From Diphasiastrum complanatum (lineage: Eukaryota; Streptophyta; Lycopodiopsida; Lycopodiales; Lycopodiaceae): a DNA stretch of 64,000 bases. The notes under the pieces are model-generated. The model saw only the letters and a program-made list of their open reading frames with translations. It was not told the DNA's origin and ran no database searches. The stretch spans positions 46,053,906-46,117,905 of the forward strand of contig CM055101.1 of the NCBI GenBank assembly GCA_029204225.1, read 5' to 3'. Both the position numbers and the translations under genes were made by a program. Of the stretch, positions 47,301-60,450 are shown piece after piece. The first letter of the stretch is position 1. Each line of letters starts with the position of its first letter.

Positions 47301-48990
47301 ACACTCTTGCATGTATAATGGATATATACATGGACATGCTCAAGATTGATTGGATGTTTGTTTGCCGCCTGTAATAGCTTCATCAGGAAAGCCACTGATT
47401 TGGGATGATCAAACAGCTCCTTGCCATCATTCTGTAAGACAACCTATGGTGAAGTATGCTTGTTTGAGCTGTCTATTAGAGTTTCAACTATGTCCATCAT
47501 GAACGGCAGACAGCAATCCTTTCCTGATTGAGGTCCTGTTGGCTGCTTACCTGGACCCTTCATATACATTCTTACCTCTTTATTGAAGTCATTTCAATGC
47601 TAGGACCTGAACACAAGTTGACAAGATTGCTTTAGCTCTCTTGGATTGTTCAAAGCGCTTCTTTTCTCTTGATGTTACTTCGTTTGTAATTTTGTCAAGA
47701 CATAAAGACAGTGCATCATACTTTGTAACGGGGAATTCAGTAACTATCTTTGCTGGTGCCAGTTGACCTACAACTTTTGAGAAATATAGTTGGAACATCT
47801 AAACACTTACAACGAAGCGTTGTAAATGCCACCAGGATATCTCTTCTCAAAGGGCATCTTACTGTTCTCTATAAATAAACAACTTGTAAAGCCTATAAGA
47901 GAAATATACTTGAGAGCAATGGTCCTTGTTTGAACCTTTGTGACCTTGCTATCTTGGTACAGGGCATAATTTCATGTCTATTGACAATTTATAGCAGTAA
48001 CATCACAGTTAATGCAGTCATTTATCACCATTATCTCTTGTGGTTCCTCATTACTCTTGCCAAATGATGGTGGTTACTTGTTTGCATGAATGTGTCCCTA
48101 AAAATAGTTATCTGTTGTGTATGTGAATTCTTTGACCTCTTACATTCAAGTTCCTAAAGAAAGGCAAGCTTAACCATTGAAGCTAAGAAACCGAATTCCA
48201 ATTGGAATTGCTATGAATCTATTATTATGCATGGCTTTTGAAGTTTCACATTATTGTGGAGAAGGTTGAGCATTCTTTAAACATAAAAGAAGATGATCTT
48301 AAAGCTTTGTTCTGGAACACCTGTCCTGAAATTAAACAGTAAACCACCATCAACACATATGAAGTTTGTATTTCAGGATATTGTGTCATTGTTTGTACGG
48401 CCTTATTACAAATTTTTAAACCATCCCTCACATGCATTGACATTCGTTTTCCTGTTCTTAGTCAGAGTTTTAATACTAGAGGGTACTGCATGTGTTTGTG
48501 GAATCTAAGAAGCATAGGCCAATTGTGGGCTTTGTGCATGAATGTCTCTGGCTTCTATTGGATAGTGTAACGCCCTTAGCATTCATAATCAAATATTAAG
48601 TTATTGTAAGCTGTAGCTTACGATAAAAAAAAATCAATAGATTCAATGCTCATGTAGTTGCTTACTAGAACTCAAAATGTCCAATTGAAATTCTTGAAGT
48701 AGTGATCAGTCTGGGAGAAAGTTCAGAAGCTTTATGTAGCTGGATAAATATCAAATCCTTGACTAGTGATGGTGTAATTTAGAAACTGTCCTTCAATTTT
48801 CTAGTTCACTGTTGGGTATTTTAGTTCTCTTGAGGCCATTCATGCTTGTATTTTGTATCTATTTTTAATGACCCAAAATTACAAAACCTTGGATTGTTTA
48901 AGGTCATACATGAAGATGTTATGGATTGCCCAAAGATTGTACATTATTGTATCCCTTGAGTTTTCAAGCTTCTGTCGGGAAAGATGAATC
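47301..48990 (+). other. Downstream of TBCD, no gene recognised
   Basis: The first few hundred bases should hold the TBCD 3' UTR. AATAAA-like words occur (ATAAATAAAC near 47871), but no site can be assigned. No transposon domain was seen. Confidence 0.45.
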
Positions 48991-48999
48991 GAACATCAA

Positions 49000-49235
49000 T
49001 TCACACCTGCCTATACACGGCAATACAATGGCGTACCCAAAAGATGAAACATAATACTTGTGAAAGGAGCAAAGTGAATGATGGCTCAAGCACAATTGCC
49101 AAGTCAGTTTTGGACTGAAACAATTGCAGTTGCAGTTCATCTACAGAATCAATCGATAATGACAACATTGGAAAACAAGATGTCACACGGAATGTGGACG
49201 GATGAGAAGCCCGATCTTATAAGCCATTATTGTGC
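49000..49235 (+). pseudogene. Ty1/copia integrase fragment
   Basis: Reads YNGVPKR*N, then MMAQAQLPSQFWTETIAVAV and HLQNQSIMTTLENKMSHGMW with TDEKPDL. This is the region around and after the catalytic Glu of copia integrase. Stops and a frameshift; only about 75 residues remain. Confidence 0.72.
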
Positions 49236-49819
49236 CAATTTTACTAGATTACGAGCTTCTTCCTTTTATCATGTGGTGTTGAATTCCTTTCTAATCATCT
49301 CATAATTTAAAGTTATGATTTACTCTTCTTGTTTGTTCTGATTGACTTGTTCTACTTAAATCAAAAGTACTAGATTAGAATATGCTCAAAAGGGACCTGC
49401 CACTTTTGTTGTTTTGTTTTGTAGATTTTGATTGATCATCTCAATGGACTTTCAACCTTTTCATCTTATGCATTTCTTTCCCTTCACCTTTTGTAGTTAG
49501 ATTTATTGAGTATGAGGTCTTTTGCATTTTTCTTCTTCTTCTTTTATTACTAATATTGATATTTGAATTTGTTCTTTTTTCTTTGTATTAGCAACTAGCA
49601 ATATGTGCAAAGTTTAGAACTTTTGAATCCTAAAATGGATATTTTTTTTTACTTTGAAATCTACACACTACACAAAACTTGCCATGCTAATGACATATCA
49701 CTTGAAGTGGTAGTATGTATGAGTCGGTTTTAATCTTGAACAAAGCCTAGCTAATTGAACAAAATTCATTGAGGGGTATTTACACCACATGAAAGCCATG
49801 TGAATGACGTATCACTTGG
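49236..49819. other. AT-rich stretch without gene
   Basis: No motif recognised on either strand. Confidence 0.5.
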
Positions 49820-50779
49820 AAATGAACCTCTTGCTCTCAAAGGCCACATGCCTATCCTCTTGCATCAAAATAGCTCCCACAGCAATGTTACTCGCATCTG
49901 TATCTATAACATGGGCTTTTGAGGGTCTACTATCTTTAGAGTGACGCACTTAGCAATAGCTTGCTTCAGCTGATCAAAGCTTGCTTGTTGTAGTTCAATC
50001 CACTCACCAAATCTATTTTTTTGAGTCAAATCAGTAAGGTGCTGCAATATAGGGGTATCCCTTATATTAAATTCTGCCAATGCAAGAAAAAAGTGGAGTG
50101 ATGTCAAATTAGTTGGCACAGGCCACGTAACGATCACAATAACCTTCTTAGGATCTGCCTTTACTCCATCAGCAAACACTATATGACCAAGATACACAAT
50201 TTCCTTTTTAAACAATTCACTTTTTTTACTATTGGTAAACAAAGTGTTTTCCCTCAAAGTAGACAACACAGTTCTAAGGTGAGCCATATGCTTGACCTCA
50301 CCTGCACTGTAAGTCAGAATGTCATCAACAAAGTTTACGACAAACTTACCCATATATGGTTTGATCACATCATTCATCACCATCATGAATGTAGCTGGGA
50401 CATTAGTCAACCCAAATGGCATCACAAGATACTCATAGTGATCGAACCAAGTTCTGAAGGTAGTCTTGTGTACATCCTCTTCACAAACTCTAACCTGATA
50501 GTATCCACTCTTTAGGTCTATTTTACTGAACACAGTGGCACCTAACAAGGCATAAAGTAGATCATCTATATGTGGCATAGGATATCGATGTTTAACCATT
50601 ATCTTGTTCAACCATCGATAATCCACACGCATACGCCATGATCCATCCTTCTTTTTTGCAAGAATGATCGGAGAGGAAAAAGGGGAATAACTAGGTCGTG
50701 TATGTCCCTTGGCCAGATAATCATTGACCATCCATCTCACTTCCTCTGCCAAGGCACCACCAAGGCACCACCAAGGCAC
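49820..50779 (-). pseudogene. Ty3/gypsy RT and RNase H start
   Basis: Minus-strand 291-residue frame (50779 to 49904). SPIILAKKKDGSWRMRVDYR, WLNKIMVKHRYPMPHIDDLL, FSKIDLKSGYYQVRVCEEDV, YLVMPFGLTNVPATFMMVMN and the catalytic FVDDILTYS are all RT blocks, with the two Asp intact. The VYLGHIVFADGVKADPKKV connection follows. After a stop at 49904 the RNase H start continues as DTDASNIAVGAILMQ to about 49820. No gag, protease or integrase. Sequence differs clearly from the chromovirus above. Confidence 0.82.
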
Positions 50780-50785
50780 CGCAAG
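50752..50785. repeat. Short tandem repeat (AAGGCACCACC)n
   Basis: Three units at the 5' end of the RT frame. Confidence 0.7.
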
Positions 50786-51840
50786 ACATCGCTTGCGATC
50801 ACATGCGAAGGAGATTGTGGTTGTAGCTTCACTCTCCTATGGTCACGTCTTCACTAAAGAAACTTGAAGTTTCGACCCACAAAGCATTGCCAGCTTATGA
50901 ACCACAAACCATCGCTATCGAAGCCGCATCACATACAAGCAACAAACCGCAAGCCGCATCAAACCACAAACCACAACGTCTGGATGATGAACGGAGATGA
51001 CCGAAGAAAATCGCAGGTCAACACTGGCAGTCTACGAGCGAAGATCGAAGCTCAACCAATGACAACTTGGTCTACGGCTGCAAAGACGGCTGCGAAATTG
51101 GCGCATCTTCATGACTTAAGATCAACAAGGTACCAGCAGGACGAAAGAACTCCACGGATGAAGGAGACAGCAAATTGAAAGCCATCGACAAAGGGTTAAG
51201 TAGTTCTTGCAATCATTAATCAAACTAAACACCACTTCCTTCCTCCACTTCTATATATAGATGAACGAGAGAAGGATGGTTAGATATTTTGAGTGATTGA
51301 ATGATGAATGTGAGGATGAAAAGCCGTCTGCTAGTAAGCAAGACGAGATGACATGATCAATAAGGACACACAGAGAGAGATAGACATCAGTGTACGCTAG
51401 TAAGCGGCACTCACCCCTTTTTTTGTTCGTAAGAGACAGAGTTTCTCTTGCGGTAAGCGTTGTGCGGTATGCCAAATAGCGCTTGAGAGAATCATTATAA
51501 TTGAACAAATATTTTCTTATCTCTTGTCTATGATGTATAATCTTTGAATGGGTTATGCTTATTGAGTGTTTGTTACAAAACCAACTATCATTTGTTTTTC
51601 TGCATAAAGGCTCATCATAGTTAAATCAACAGTAGATCAGCAGTGTTTGTGAAGGATTTGAGATCCATTAAAATCCAAGTCTACAATTGATCTTTGGTTA
51701 CAAAAACAAACAACTCACCAATCTTGCGAATGTAGAAAAATCAGCATCTACACTAAGAATGAGATGCAAAATCTAATAGATCTTGATCAAACATGAACTA
51801 AAATATAAAGTACTATTGTTGTCCATAGAATTACAGTACC
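50786..51840. other. Unassigned stretch, possibly LTR-derived
   Basis: ACAAACCAC, CGCATCA and GCCGCATCA recur near 50900-50970. A TATA-like CTATATATAGATGAACG lies near 51250. This resembles promoter-bearing LTR sequence, but no ends were defined and no domain is encoded. Confidence 0.35.
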
Positions 51841-51849
51841 CTATTGTAT

Positions 51850-52389
<540 letters not shown>

Positions 52390-52399
52390 CTCCCTCTTC

Positions 52400-53002
52400 A
52401 ACTAGTTTTAGCATGGGCTTTGATAACACTCCAAGTGATGTCCTATGCTTCATGAACAAGTCCTTTCCCAATGCTTTGGTGAATATATCAACTACACATT
52501 CCCTTGAGGAAACATGTTGAAGCTCCACCTCCTTTGCTAATGACTTGCTCCCTCACAAAATGATATGCCACCTCAATGTGTTTGCTCCTAGCATTAAAAA
52601 TAGGATTAGTTGCCAACCTTTGGGCTGATAGACGCTCACAAAATATGATTGGGCTCTTTGAAAAATCCAACAGCGAAGATCCTTGACCACCCTCTTGATC
52701 CATACCATCTCCTTTGTGCAATGTGTAAGAGCTTTGTACTCGGCTTCAATAGATGACAATGAGATAGTGGCTTGTTTCTTCGACATCCATGATATAGCTC
52801 CATCACCTATGAAAATACAATGAGCACTAATGGATTTCCTATCCATTATATCTCCAGCATAGTCCGAATCTGAAAATCCAAACAAGTTAGGTGATGATCT
52901 CTCATACAATATGCCAAAATCTCGAGTTCCAATGATGTACCTCAAAACTCGTTTTCCTAGCTTCCAATGCTCTTCACTAGGATCTTGCATGAATTGACTC
53001 AA
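52400..53002 (-). pseudogene. Copia RNase H
   Basis: Starts SQFMQDPSEEHWKLGKRVLR, then GFSDSDYAGDIMDRKSISAH and ISWMSKKQATISLSSIEAEY, the typical copia RNase H signatures with conserved Asp and Glu. Frameshifts near 52640-52700 and 52550 separate it from the C-terminal CVVDIFTKALGKDLF and KHRTSLGV ending at about 52400. Confidence 0.85.
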
Positions 53003-53560
53003 TCTTCCAACACAATAGCTCAGATCTGGTCTAGTAATGGTTAGATAGATGAGTTAACTAACTAGCTTCCTATAGAGTAATGTATTTGAAGGATCTTTCA
53101 CTACCTCTTATAGTTAGCTTTGCATGAGACTCCATAGGTGTATCACCATATGAAATCTTTCTAGGATAGAATTAGCATACTTCTCTTGAAAAATGAAAGT
53201 AGATTGAGAAGATCTAATCACTTCTATTCATTTGTAATGTCCAATTGCCATAGATCCCATCCATAAAGAGTAGCAAGTGAGATGATGACTTGAATGCTTA
53301 CCATCTTTGCCACGGGGGCAAAGGTTTCATCATAGTCAATCCCTTGTTCTTGAGCATATCCTTTTGCCACTAAACTTGCCTTGTGCTTGTTGATAGATCC
53401 ATCTTGGTTTGTCTTCACCTTGAAGATCCATTTGCATCCAATAGCTTTCTTGTCCTTAAGTAACTCCACCAATCTCCATGTTCCATTCTTCATAAGAGCT
53501 TGATACTCATCCATTGCTTGGATCCACTCCCCTTCTTTCTACACTTGTAGGTTCATCAAA
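53003..53560 (-). pseudogene. Copia RT, internally deleted
   Basis: MDEYQALMKNGTWRLVELLK, then KAIGCKWIFKVKTNQDGSIN and GYAQEQGIDYDETFAPVAKM, the N-terminal RT blocks. The frame ends at WQLDITNE (53224), just before the usual F.NG segment. The YVDD catalytic region is missing, and sequence resumes near the RT end at about 53010-53200. Confidence 0.82.
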
Positions 53561-53712
53561 AGAGGTTAGGAAAGCAACCTAATTTCCAGAAATCACTTGC
53601 TTACCCTTTTCATCATACGTGAGCCTTGAAGGCATTTGTCTTTCCCTTGATGTTCTCCTTGGCTTTTGACTTGATGAAGGTCCATCATCATCACCATCTA
53701 AAGTAGGATCCT

Positions 53713-54483
53713 TTACATCAACATCAAGAATGTTAGATCCATCCACATCACCATCAATAGTACTTGAGGATACTTTTGGAATGTTTCCCTCATGTCAGTA
53801 GAAGGAATGTAAACCTTGTAGGCTTTACCCACCTCACTATATCCAACAAAAATACCTTTCCTTGAAGATGGATCCTCCTTGGTCCTATCATCAAGAATAA
53901 TGTTGACATAGAATGTGCATCCAAAAGTTCTTAGAAAGTTGACACTCGGCCTCCTCTTGAATAGCATCTCAAAAGGTGTCCTTCCATCCAAAATAGCTCT
54001 CGGCCACCTATTGCACAAGAAATTGGCACACAACAAAGTTTGATCCCAAAATGGTTTATCAAGATTAACACTTAACCACATGGCTTTAGCACTTTCACAT
54101 AAAGTCCTATTCTTCTGTTCAGCCACTCCATTTTGTTGTGGGGTCCTTGGTGTTGTATACTCCCTCTTGATTCCATGCTCATCACAAAAGGCCTTGAACT
54201 TGGTAGATATGTACTCATCACCATTGTCACTCCTTAAGCACTTGATCCTTGTGAAAAATTGGTTCTCCCTTGCATTCTTGAACTTAACAATGTCATCATA
54301 CACTTCATCTTTGTTATTTAGTAAATAGATCCAAAAAAATCTACTAAAATCATCAATGAAAGTTACATACTTCTTAGCTCCACTATTGCTAATTGTAGTA
54401 TTTCCATGAATATCCGAATGTACAACTTGAAAAGGCTTTGTAGATCTAGCATAAGGTAGTCTATGTGACTTGGCAAAGCACAA
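53713..54483 (-). pseudogene. Copia integrase core
   Basis: 256 residues. VVHSDIHGNTTISNSGAKKY (first Asp), IKCLRSDNGDEYISTKFKAF (second Asp) and REYTTPRTPQQNGVAEQKNR (Glu) make an intact D,D35E triad. Next FLRTFGCTFYVNIILDDRTK and GIFVGYSEVGKAYKVYIP. The N-terminal Cys pair of the zinc finger is split by the stop at 54484. Confidence 0.87.
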
Positions 54484-54486
54484 GAC

Positions 54487-54726
54487 TCACAAACATGATT
54501 GATACTTTTTAAGGAACTTGGGAAGACCTATCACAACTTGCTTTCTAGCCAGTACCTCCAATGACTTGAAGTTGAGGTGCCCCATCCTTTTATGCCAAAC
54601 CTCTTGAATAGGTAGCTGCTCTCTTGCAACACATCCAACTTGGTTAGCAATAACACAAGCATCTAGTTTGAACAACTTCCCTTGCCTTTTACCTTTTGCA
54701 ATCAAGATATCTTTTCTTTTGGTCAT
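54487..54726 (-). pseudogene. Copia GAG-pre-integrase region
   Basis: LFKLDACVIANQVGCVAREQ, then VWHKRMGHLNFKSLEVLARK, the HxxxGHLN signature. Overlaps the protease frame by one codon in a different frame, evidence of an indel. Confidence 0.83.
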
Positions 54727-55079
54727 ACAAGCATCTCCATCAAACTCACTTTGAGGCCTTTACTTAGCAATTGACTCACACTAAGCAAATTCTTGGTAGT
54801 AGATGGAATGAACAAAACATCCTCCAAATCAACATTTCTATTTGTAGAGAGATAAATAGGAATTGTGCCAATCCCTTTGATTGCAAACTCACCATCATTG
54901 GCTATGTAGATGACCCTCTTGTCATCTCCATATGCTAACAAAGAAGTGAAGTACTCTTTGTGAAAAGTCACGTGTGAACTTGCTCCACTATCAATCCACC
55001 ATGGATCTAGATGTCCATCACTAGCAAGCATACATGAAGACATCACAAAAGCGTCATCATTTGCATCTTGAGCATCCAA
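54723..55079 (-). pseudogene. Copia protease
   Basis: PWWIDSGASSHVTFHKEYF is the retropepsin active site, then VIYIANDGEFAIKGIGTIPI and LEDVLFIPSTTKNLLSVSQL, typical of copia protease. Confidence 0.85.
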
Positions 55080-55440
55080 ACCATCCTCATCAAGAGTAAG
55101 ATTACCTTGCTTGTCTCCTTGGTCTCTCTTCTTCTTGTAGCACTCACTTGCAAAGTGTCCTTTGATGCCTCAATGGAAGCACTTGAGCTTTGATCTATCT
55201 TTTTTTTTGCCATTTAACGAAGCATCCACTTGATCTTGCCCTTTAGACCACTTACTTTTGCTTTTGCCCTTGAATTTGAGCTTGATGAAGCATTTTTTCT
55301 CTTGCTTACTGAAGATAAAACACAGGCAGTCTTTGAAGTTTTTAAGCAGCCTATGCATGTCAAGAAGAGGGCACCTTGGATTGACATGGAAGGTGTGGAT
55401 AGTTGACATCATACTAGCACAGCTTCTTATAATTTGCTTA
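55080..55440 (-). pseudogene. Copia gag C-terminus and zinc knuckle
   Basis: A Lys-rich segment (KLKFKGKSKSKWSKGQDQVD) precedes KCFH*GIKGHFASECYKKKR. The second Cys of CX2CX4HX4C is a TGA here (near 55168-55170). Homology fades right of about 55440. Confidence 0.7.
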
Positions 55441-57371
55441 CACTAACAACTCTTAAGCAAATTACCTAACATCAAATTGTTTCTATGTTTTTCTTCTTCT
55501 TGAACAAAATCCCCTCTTGCTCTTGAATGAAACTCTTCTGCTTACATATAAGGTAGTTTCATGTCCGTTGTAGTGGCCTTCAGATGGTAGATATTTGTGC
55601 CTTATCTCCTCTTTCAAAAGTGTTGCCTTTGTATGTATAGTAGTAGGTGAACTGTCATAAATACTTCAAACAATATATTTGGATCGATTTTTCCCTGATG
55701 GAAAAAGTCAACAAAGTCAGTTGATGCTGAATTCGGTTGATGAAAAAGTTGGCTAAGTCGAGGAAGTCGGCTGATGGAGTAGTGTAAGAAATGTTGATGT
55801 CGAGTAAGTTGAGTACTTCAATGTCGAGCAAGTCAAGTCTTGAACATACGTATATACATGAGAAGTTGAAGTTTGATGAAATCGATGACTTTGATAACTT
55901 CAATGACTTCGAAGTCGATGACTTCAATTGTCGATAGAGTCAAGTATTTGATAGGGTTTTTCATGATGCTCATTATTGAATGGATTTGAGGCTGTTCATT
56001 GAATTCCAACAACTTGGACAAGTCATTTGTAAAGAGCGCCGATTGCTAACCATTGGATCAGGCGAAGATGTATACTCGTACACATATGGTTGAAGGGATA
56101 TGTTGAAATCAATAGCAATGGACCAACTATATTCCTAGTAGATTATGGGCCAATTTTGGGTACTGGATACCCAAATCTTTCCATTTATTGTGTCGCGGCA
56201 TTGGCACGTAGTACGGATCTACTCGCAACTGGCAAGGACTCGCGACATAGCTCCTGATGGAATCTGGAGCTTTCTCAAAAACTGTTTTTCACCAATGCGG
56301 TTGCTCACCCAATGTGGGTAGCTTATCCAACTCTTTCTCGGCTTCAATCTCTGAAGTTCGAAACTTAATGACCCATCCACCCCTCGAGGAGTCATGTGGA
56401 TGTTATTGTAAGAAATTTTGAATCCGCTCCTCAACGGTGATGAGTTTTTGAAACAAGGGCCTTGCATTTGAAGTATATGGACCTACGTTTGTGGGTCGAG
56501 GTTCGGTAACTTCTTCAACATCTCTCCCGTGATCAAATCTAGTATCAACTTCTCCCTGATCTTGTTGCTGAGATGAGAACTGGGGCATCACTGGAACTAG
56601 AATATGGGAATTTGATTCTAGGACATGAGCGGCTACTTTCTCATAATCTTTGATTACCGTTTTCACCTTGGCCAACTCAGTCGATGCTATGCATTTAAAT
56701 TTATTAAGCCTTTCTTGAAAATCAGTCAGTGAGGCACGATAAGTTTCAACCTTTTTAAACAAGTAATTGATCTCCTCTAGTGAGACAAGATGATCTGGAA
56801 CTTACATATGGAGATATGTGTCTCATGTTCTTTGGCGATTTTCACTTCTCGGTTCAACTGAATCACCTTCTAGCTGATCAAAGTGTTCTCGGATTCCAAA
56901 TCAGAAATTCATTTTTCCATATCTTTTTTCTGATCCATCATGGTCTAGATTATTTGTCCAAGGTGTGAATGGATGCTAAGGACATCACCAGATCCAAAGG
57001 TGTTGAGGATGTGACAGCAGCAGCAGCAGGAATAACAACTCCAAGTGTTGTTTTGGGTTGGCGTTGAGGTTGTACCTGTGGCTCTTCTTTCTCGAAGAGG
57101 TATTCTCCTTCGTATCCTTCAGGCATCCTGGCATCGAACTGCTTCAGAGATTTAACTGCATGAATGATCCTAATGGTGTCTACTGTCTGAGCTGCTTGAT
57201 CTTGTTGATCGATCTGAAAAGTGGAATCAAGGTCATTAGTCGTGTCATGAAACTATTCGAATCGTCTTCTGGGGGATTGGAGTACAAAGGGCGCTAGGCT
57301 CCGAGGCATCGTAAAAAGTTCATCTGCCCCTAAGGGATTAGAATCATCGAACATGTCCATGAGATTCTACG
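55441..57371. other. Unassigned stretch with short iterated words
   Basis: 55690-55990 iterates GTCGATGACTTC, AAGTCGGCTGATG, GAGTAAGTTGAGT-like words in imperfect copies. A CAGCAGCAGCAG run is near 57016. Apart from the minus-strand frame at 56403-56762, no coding signal was recognised. Confidence 0.4.
56403..56762 (-). CDS. Unrecognised 119-residue frame, possible coiled coil
   Basis: Begins FKKVETYRASLTDFQERLNK and continues ELAKVKTVIKDYEKVAAHVL, a heptad-like charged helix, then a Gln/Pro-rich tail. No family recognised. It lies between retroelement pieces and is probably part of a gag-like or accessory transposon ORF. Confidence 0.25.
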   Translation of the reverse strand: MFKKVETYRASLTDFQERLNKFKCIASTELAKVKTVIKDYEKVAAHVLESNSHILVPVMPQFSSQQQDQGEVDTRFDHGRDVEEVTEPRPTNVGPYTSNARPLFQKLITVEERIQNFLQ

Positions 57372-57790
57372 TGTAGGCTGATATTCCAAGGAATATTCTA
57401 GCCATCCTGCGAAACATCTTTAAAAATACAAGCACGATATGATTTAAACGTAGAACTTGCCCATCAACTTTAGGCTTTTACTTTATCCATAATGGCTTAA
57501 GGTATTCAGTTCTAAGTTTAAACTGCCATGGGCACTGCACATAGATATGTAGTTTCCAGTTATTTCAAGTTATGTAAAAGTTAGTCACAAAGGTCCATTG
57601 GGGGTTTGTCCCATGGCACCAGTGTGATTCAAAGTTAAGTTAGTCTATGTGGCTTATTTGTCCCACAGTGCATTTCTGTAAGTGACCACCACTCCAAGTA
57701 TAAATAGGAGTGGAAGAGTCCATTTTCAAAATGAACCTCATTTGCAATACACTTCATAAGGATACCTAAAAAAATATTCGATCATGTGAT
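57372..57790 (+). repeat. Gypsy LTR, 5' part, inverted partner of 60451-60795
   Basis: Starts TGTAGGCTGATATTCCAAGG. 57372-57701 matches the reverse complement of 60466-60795 with about ten differences in some 330 bases (estimated by eye). It then continues with AGTATAAATAGGAGTGG, a good TATA box, before reaching integrase sequence. Confidence 0.75.
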
Positions 57791-58712
57791 GTATGTCAAC
57801 GAGCACGACGTCCTACGAAGCAGAATTATGAACCTTTGCATCCGATCTTATCGCAAGCACCGTTCGAGAAATGGGGCCTTGACTATGTTGGTCCTATTTA
57901 TCCTGCGACAAGAGGATCTCAAGCCCGATATATTATCATAGCAACGGACTATATGACCAAGTGGATCGAGGCAAAAGCAATTAGAGTTGCTGATGCTAAG
58001 TCTACAGCTGAGTTCATATATGAGCACATCACTATTAGATTTGGATGTCCTATCGAGATCGTAAGTGATCGCAAAACACACTTTGTTAATGAAATGATAA
58101 AGTGGTTGTTGGAAGACTTTTTTGTTATACACCGATATTATCAGAGGGGTAATGGACAAGCTGAATCTTCCAATAAGATTCTCTGCAACATTATGACAAA
58201 AACAATTGAAGCAAATCGTTCTGATTGGGAACATAAACTTCATGCAACATTATGGGCATTTAGAACCGCTTACCAAGTTAGTACAAATCAAACACCATTT
58301 CAATTGGTTTATGGTCAAGATGCAGTGATGTCGATTGAATTTTTAGTACCATCCTTACGTATAGCAGCAACAGAATGATTGGATGATTCAAAATTCTTAC
58401 AAATGCGTCATGAGGCTTTACATAGACTTTGTGAAACCAAATTGATGGTAGTACATGCATTAGCAGTAGAGAAAGCTCGTCGCAAGGCATGGCACGATCG
58501 CCACTAACAAAAAAAAAGATCTGAAGGAAGGAGATCTAGCATTGATGTATAAAACCAAGCTGATTAAAGGTAAATTGAAGTTTATAGGTGAAGGTCCATA
58601 CAAACTAAAAGAGATACTATCCTACGGAACAATTATTTTCGAACATTTGGATGGAAAATGATTTGATACTCTAGTGAATGGCAGCCGACTATGCAAGTTT
58701 TGGCAGCCAGTT
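57790..58712 (+). pseudogene. Ty3/gypsy integrase (Tat/Athila-like)
   Basis: CDVCQRARRPTKQ is the end of the zinc finger. FEKWGLDYVGPIYPATRG has the first Asp, CPIEIVSDRKTHFVNEMI the second, and GNGQAESSNKILCNIM the Glu. FRTAYQVSTNQTPFQLVYGQ follows. A TGA ends the long frame at 58376-58378. The C-terminal part (MRHEALHRLCETKLMVVHAL, GPYKLKEILSYGTIIFEHLD, VNGSRLCKFWQ) continues with stops to about 58712. Gag to RNase H is missing upstream. Confidence 0.82.
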
Positions 58713-58980
58713 CAGCCAGTTTAACCAGCATGATCAAATGCCTTATCCATTTTACTTTTGTTGTTTTGTAATTTCTTTGTTTTTCACCACTTGGTTGTTT
58801 CTTTTTTTAGAAAAGATAGTAAAAAAAAAACGAATGATGAGCAAAAGTAAAAAAAGTCATCAGACCAGAAAAATTTGTTCGTCGACTTTCCAGTTCATAC
58901 ATCCACCTCAGATTTACCTATATTGAGTTGGGCGAAGATTATCTTGCAGAGTTACTACTTGTTCTTAAGTCAGACGAATG

Positions 58981-59935
58981 TTTAGCACTTTACCATTTTG
59001 GGAACCTTCGCCACCACCTTCGTCGAGGATGGGGGAATGGGAAGTGCAGAGCGGGTTACATCAGAAGGTGGTAGCACAACTAGAGCTGGTTGCCGAGTGC
59101 GACGATGATGAGATGCGAGGGGCAAGTTAGGAATAACAACCTCACTGTGACCCCGTCGGTGACTAGATGCCTGGCGAGAAGACTCGGCTGGTGCTACATC
59201 TTTGTAGATAGAAAAGATTGATTCAGCACGGAAGCCATGGATCTTATTATCTAGGTATGAAGTAAGTAAGGTGGGACAAAAGAGAGCCAGCAAAAAATTG
59301 CTGCTTGGTATTACCCTTAATAGCTCTCTTAAGCTCCTTAAAAATTGTTTAAAACCAATTATAAGGTTCCAATGGTTTCTGATCGAACTTGTAATTGGAC
59401 TCAACTATACGGTGGAGTATCTGAGATGAAATGTGTTCCTTCTTGAGGTTGCCAACCATCAAGAAGTTGTTCTCAGCAGTTGTGCGGCGACATGGATGGT
59501 AGGATCTCTGATGATTCTAGTAAATAGCCATCATTGGTCTAGTAAAGCTCTATGGTCGTGTCAATAAAGGGTTTTATAACATTCTTGGCATGCTTGTGGT
59601 TTGGTGAAGGCTGGGTTTATGAAGATATGCCTATAATAGCAAGGGCAACTTCAGTAACACGCACCTTGTGGGTAGCTCCTTGGTAGGTAATATAAAATTT
59701 AGACTTCTCCTCTGTCTAGGTACTAAAGGCCAGCATAATGAATTGCATATTAATTTTGCTAGAAAAGACGCGCTCGTGAATCCCAATTGTCGTGAGTAGA
59801 GGCTCAACAAGGGTCATCCATTGAGCCACCATGCTTGTGCTAGGAACTTTCATAATGTCTGTTGTAGTTGGAACATCACGATGAACGACATAACATGGAG
59901 ACTAGCTAGTATCGGTAGAAGACATGATGATAGAA
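58981..59935 (-). pseudogene. Unrecognised transposon-like ORF
   Basis: Minus-strand reading from an ATG near 59925 (MSSTDTS) runs with several stops through STSMVAQWMTLVEPLLTT, FYITYQGATHKVRVTEVALA and a final 140-residue open frame ending KVPKMVKC at 58982. No family assigned. Its place among gypsy pieces suggests an accessory ORF of a large gypsy element. Function unknown. Confidence 0.3.
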
Positions 59936-60259
59936 GGCAAAAACTGAGAGTAAATGATGCAAGAGTGTATCAGAAAGTTGTATGAAAGTTTTGGTTGCGA
60001 GAAAATTTCGCAAGAGCTTCGCTAGCACAATGAGAAATGAAATTGAGAGTCAGCCCTTTTGTAGGTGAATTTGGAAGGTCCATTAGATGAAGTAGTATTT
60101 TAGCTCATCAGTTTTGGACAAAAATTTGCTGGCAGACTCAGTTTTGTGAAAATAGCGAAGGTTCATGACAATTGTGGCAACCTAGTGAAGATTCTGAAGG
60201 TCTAGCGAAGGTTCACAGCATTCGCCTGATGGACATCCTTCGCCTAGGTACTGTATGTA

Positions 60260-60420
60260 ATAAAATTTTTTAGGATTTGAACCTATGTCCAACCTAATTT
60301 TGGCATGCTGAATCCATCTGTCAGGTCGTCGCTTTCCTAGCCTTTGCTTTCTCACAAGGTCAGTCTGTGACCATTGGAGAAACAATTCCAATTACAGCTG
60401 CCCAAGCCGCCTCACCCCCA
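60260..60420 (-). mobile_element. Possible tRNA-derived SINE
   Basis: Minus strand: an exact B box GGTTCAAATCC (60283 to 60273), followed by TAAAAAATTTTATTA. An A-box-like GGCTTGGGCAGCTGT lies some 120 bases upstream, farther than usual. No target duplication seen. Tentative. Confidence 0.3.
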
Positions 60421-60450
60421 CACACTCAGGCTATTTCACCGAATACGTAG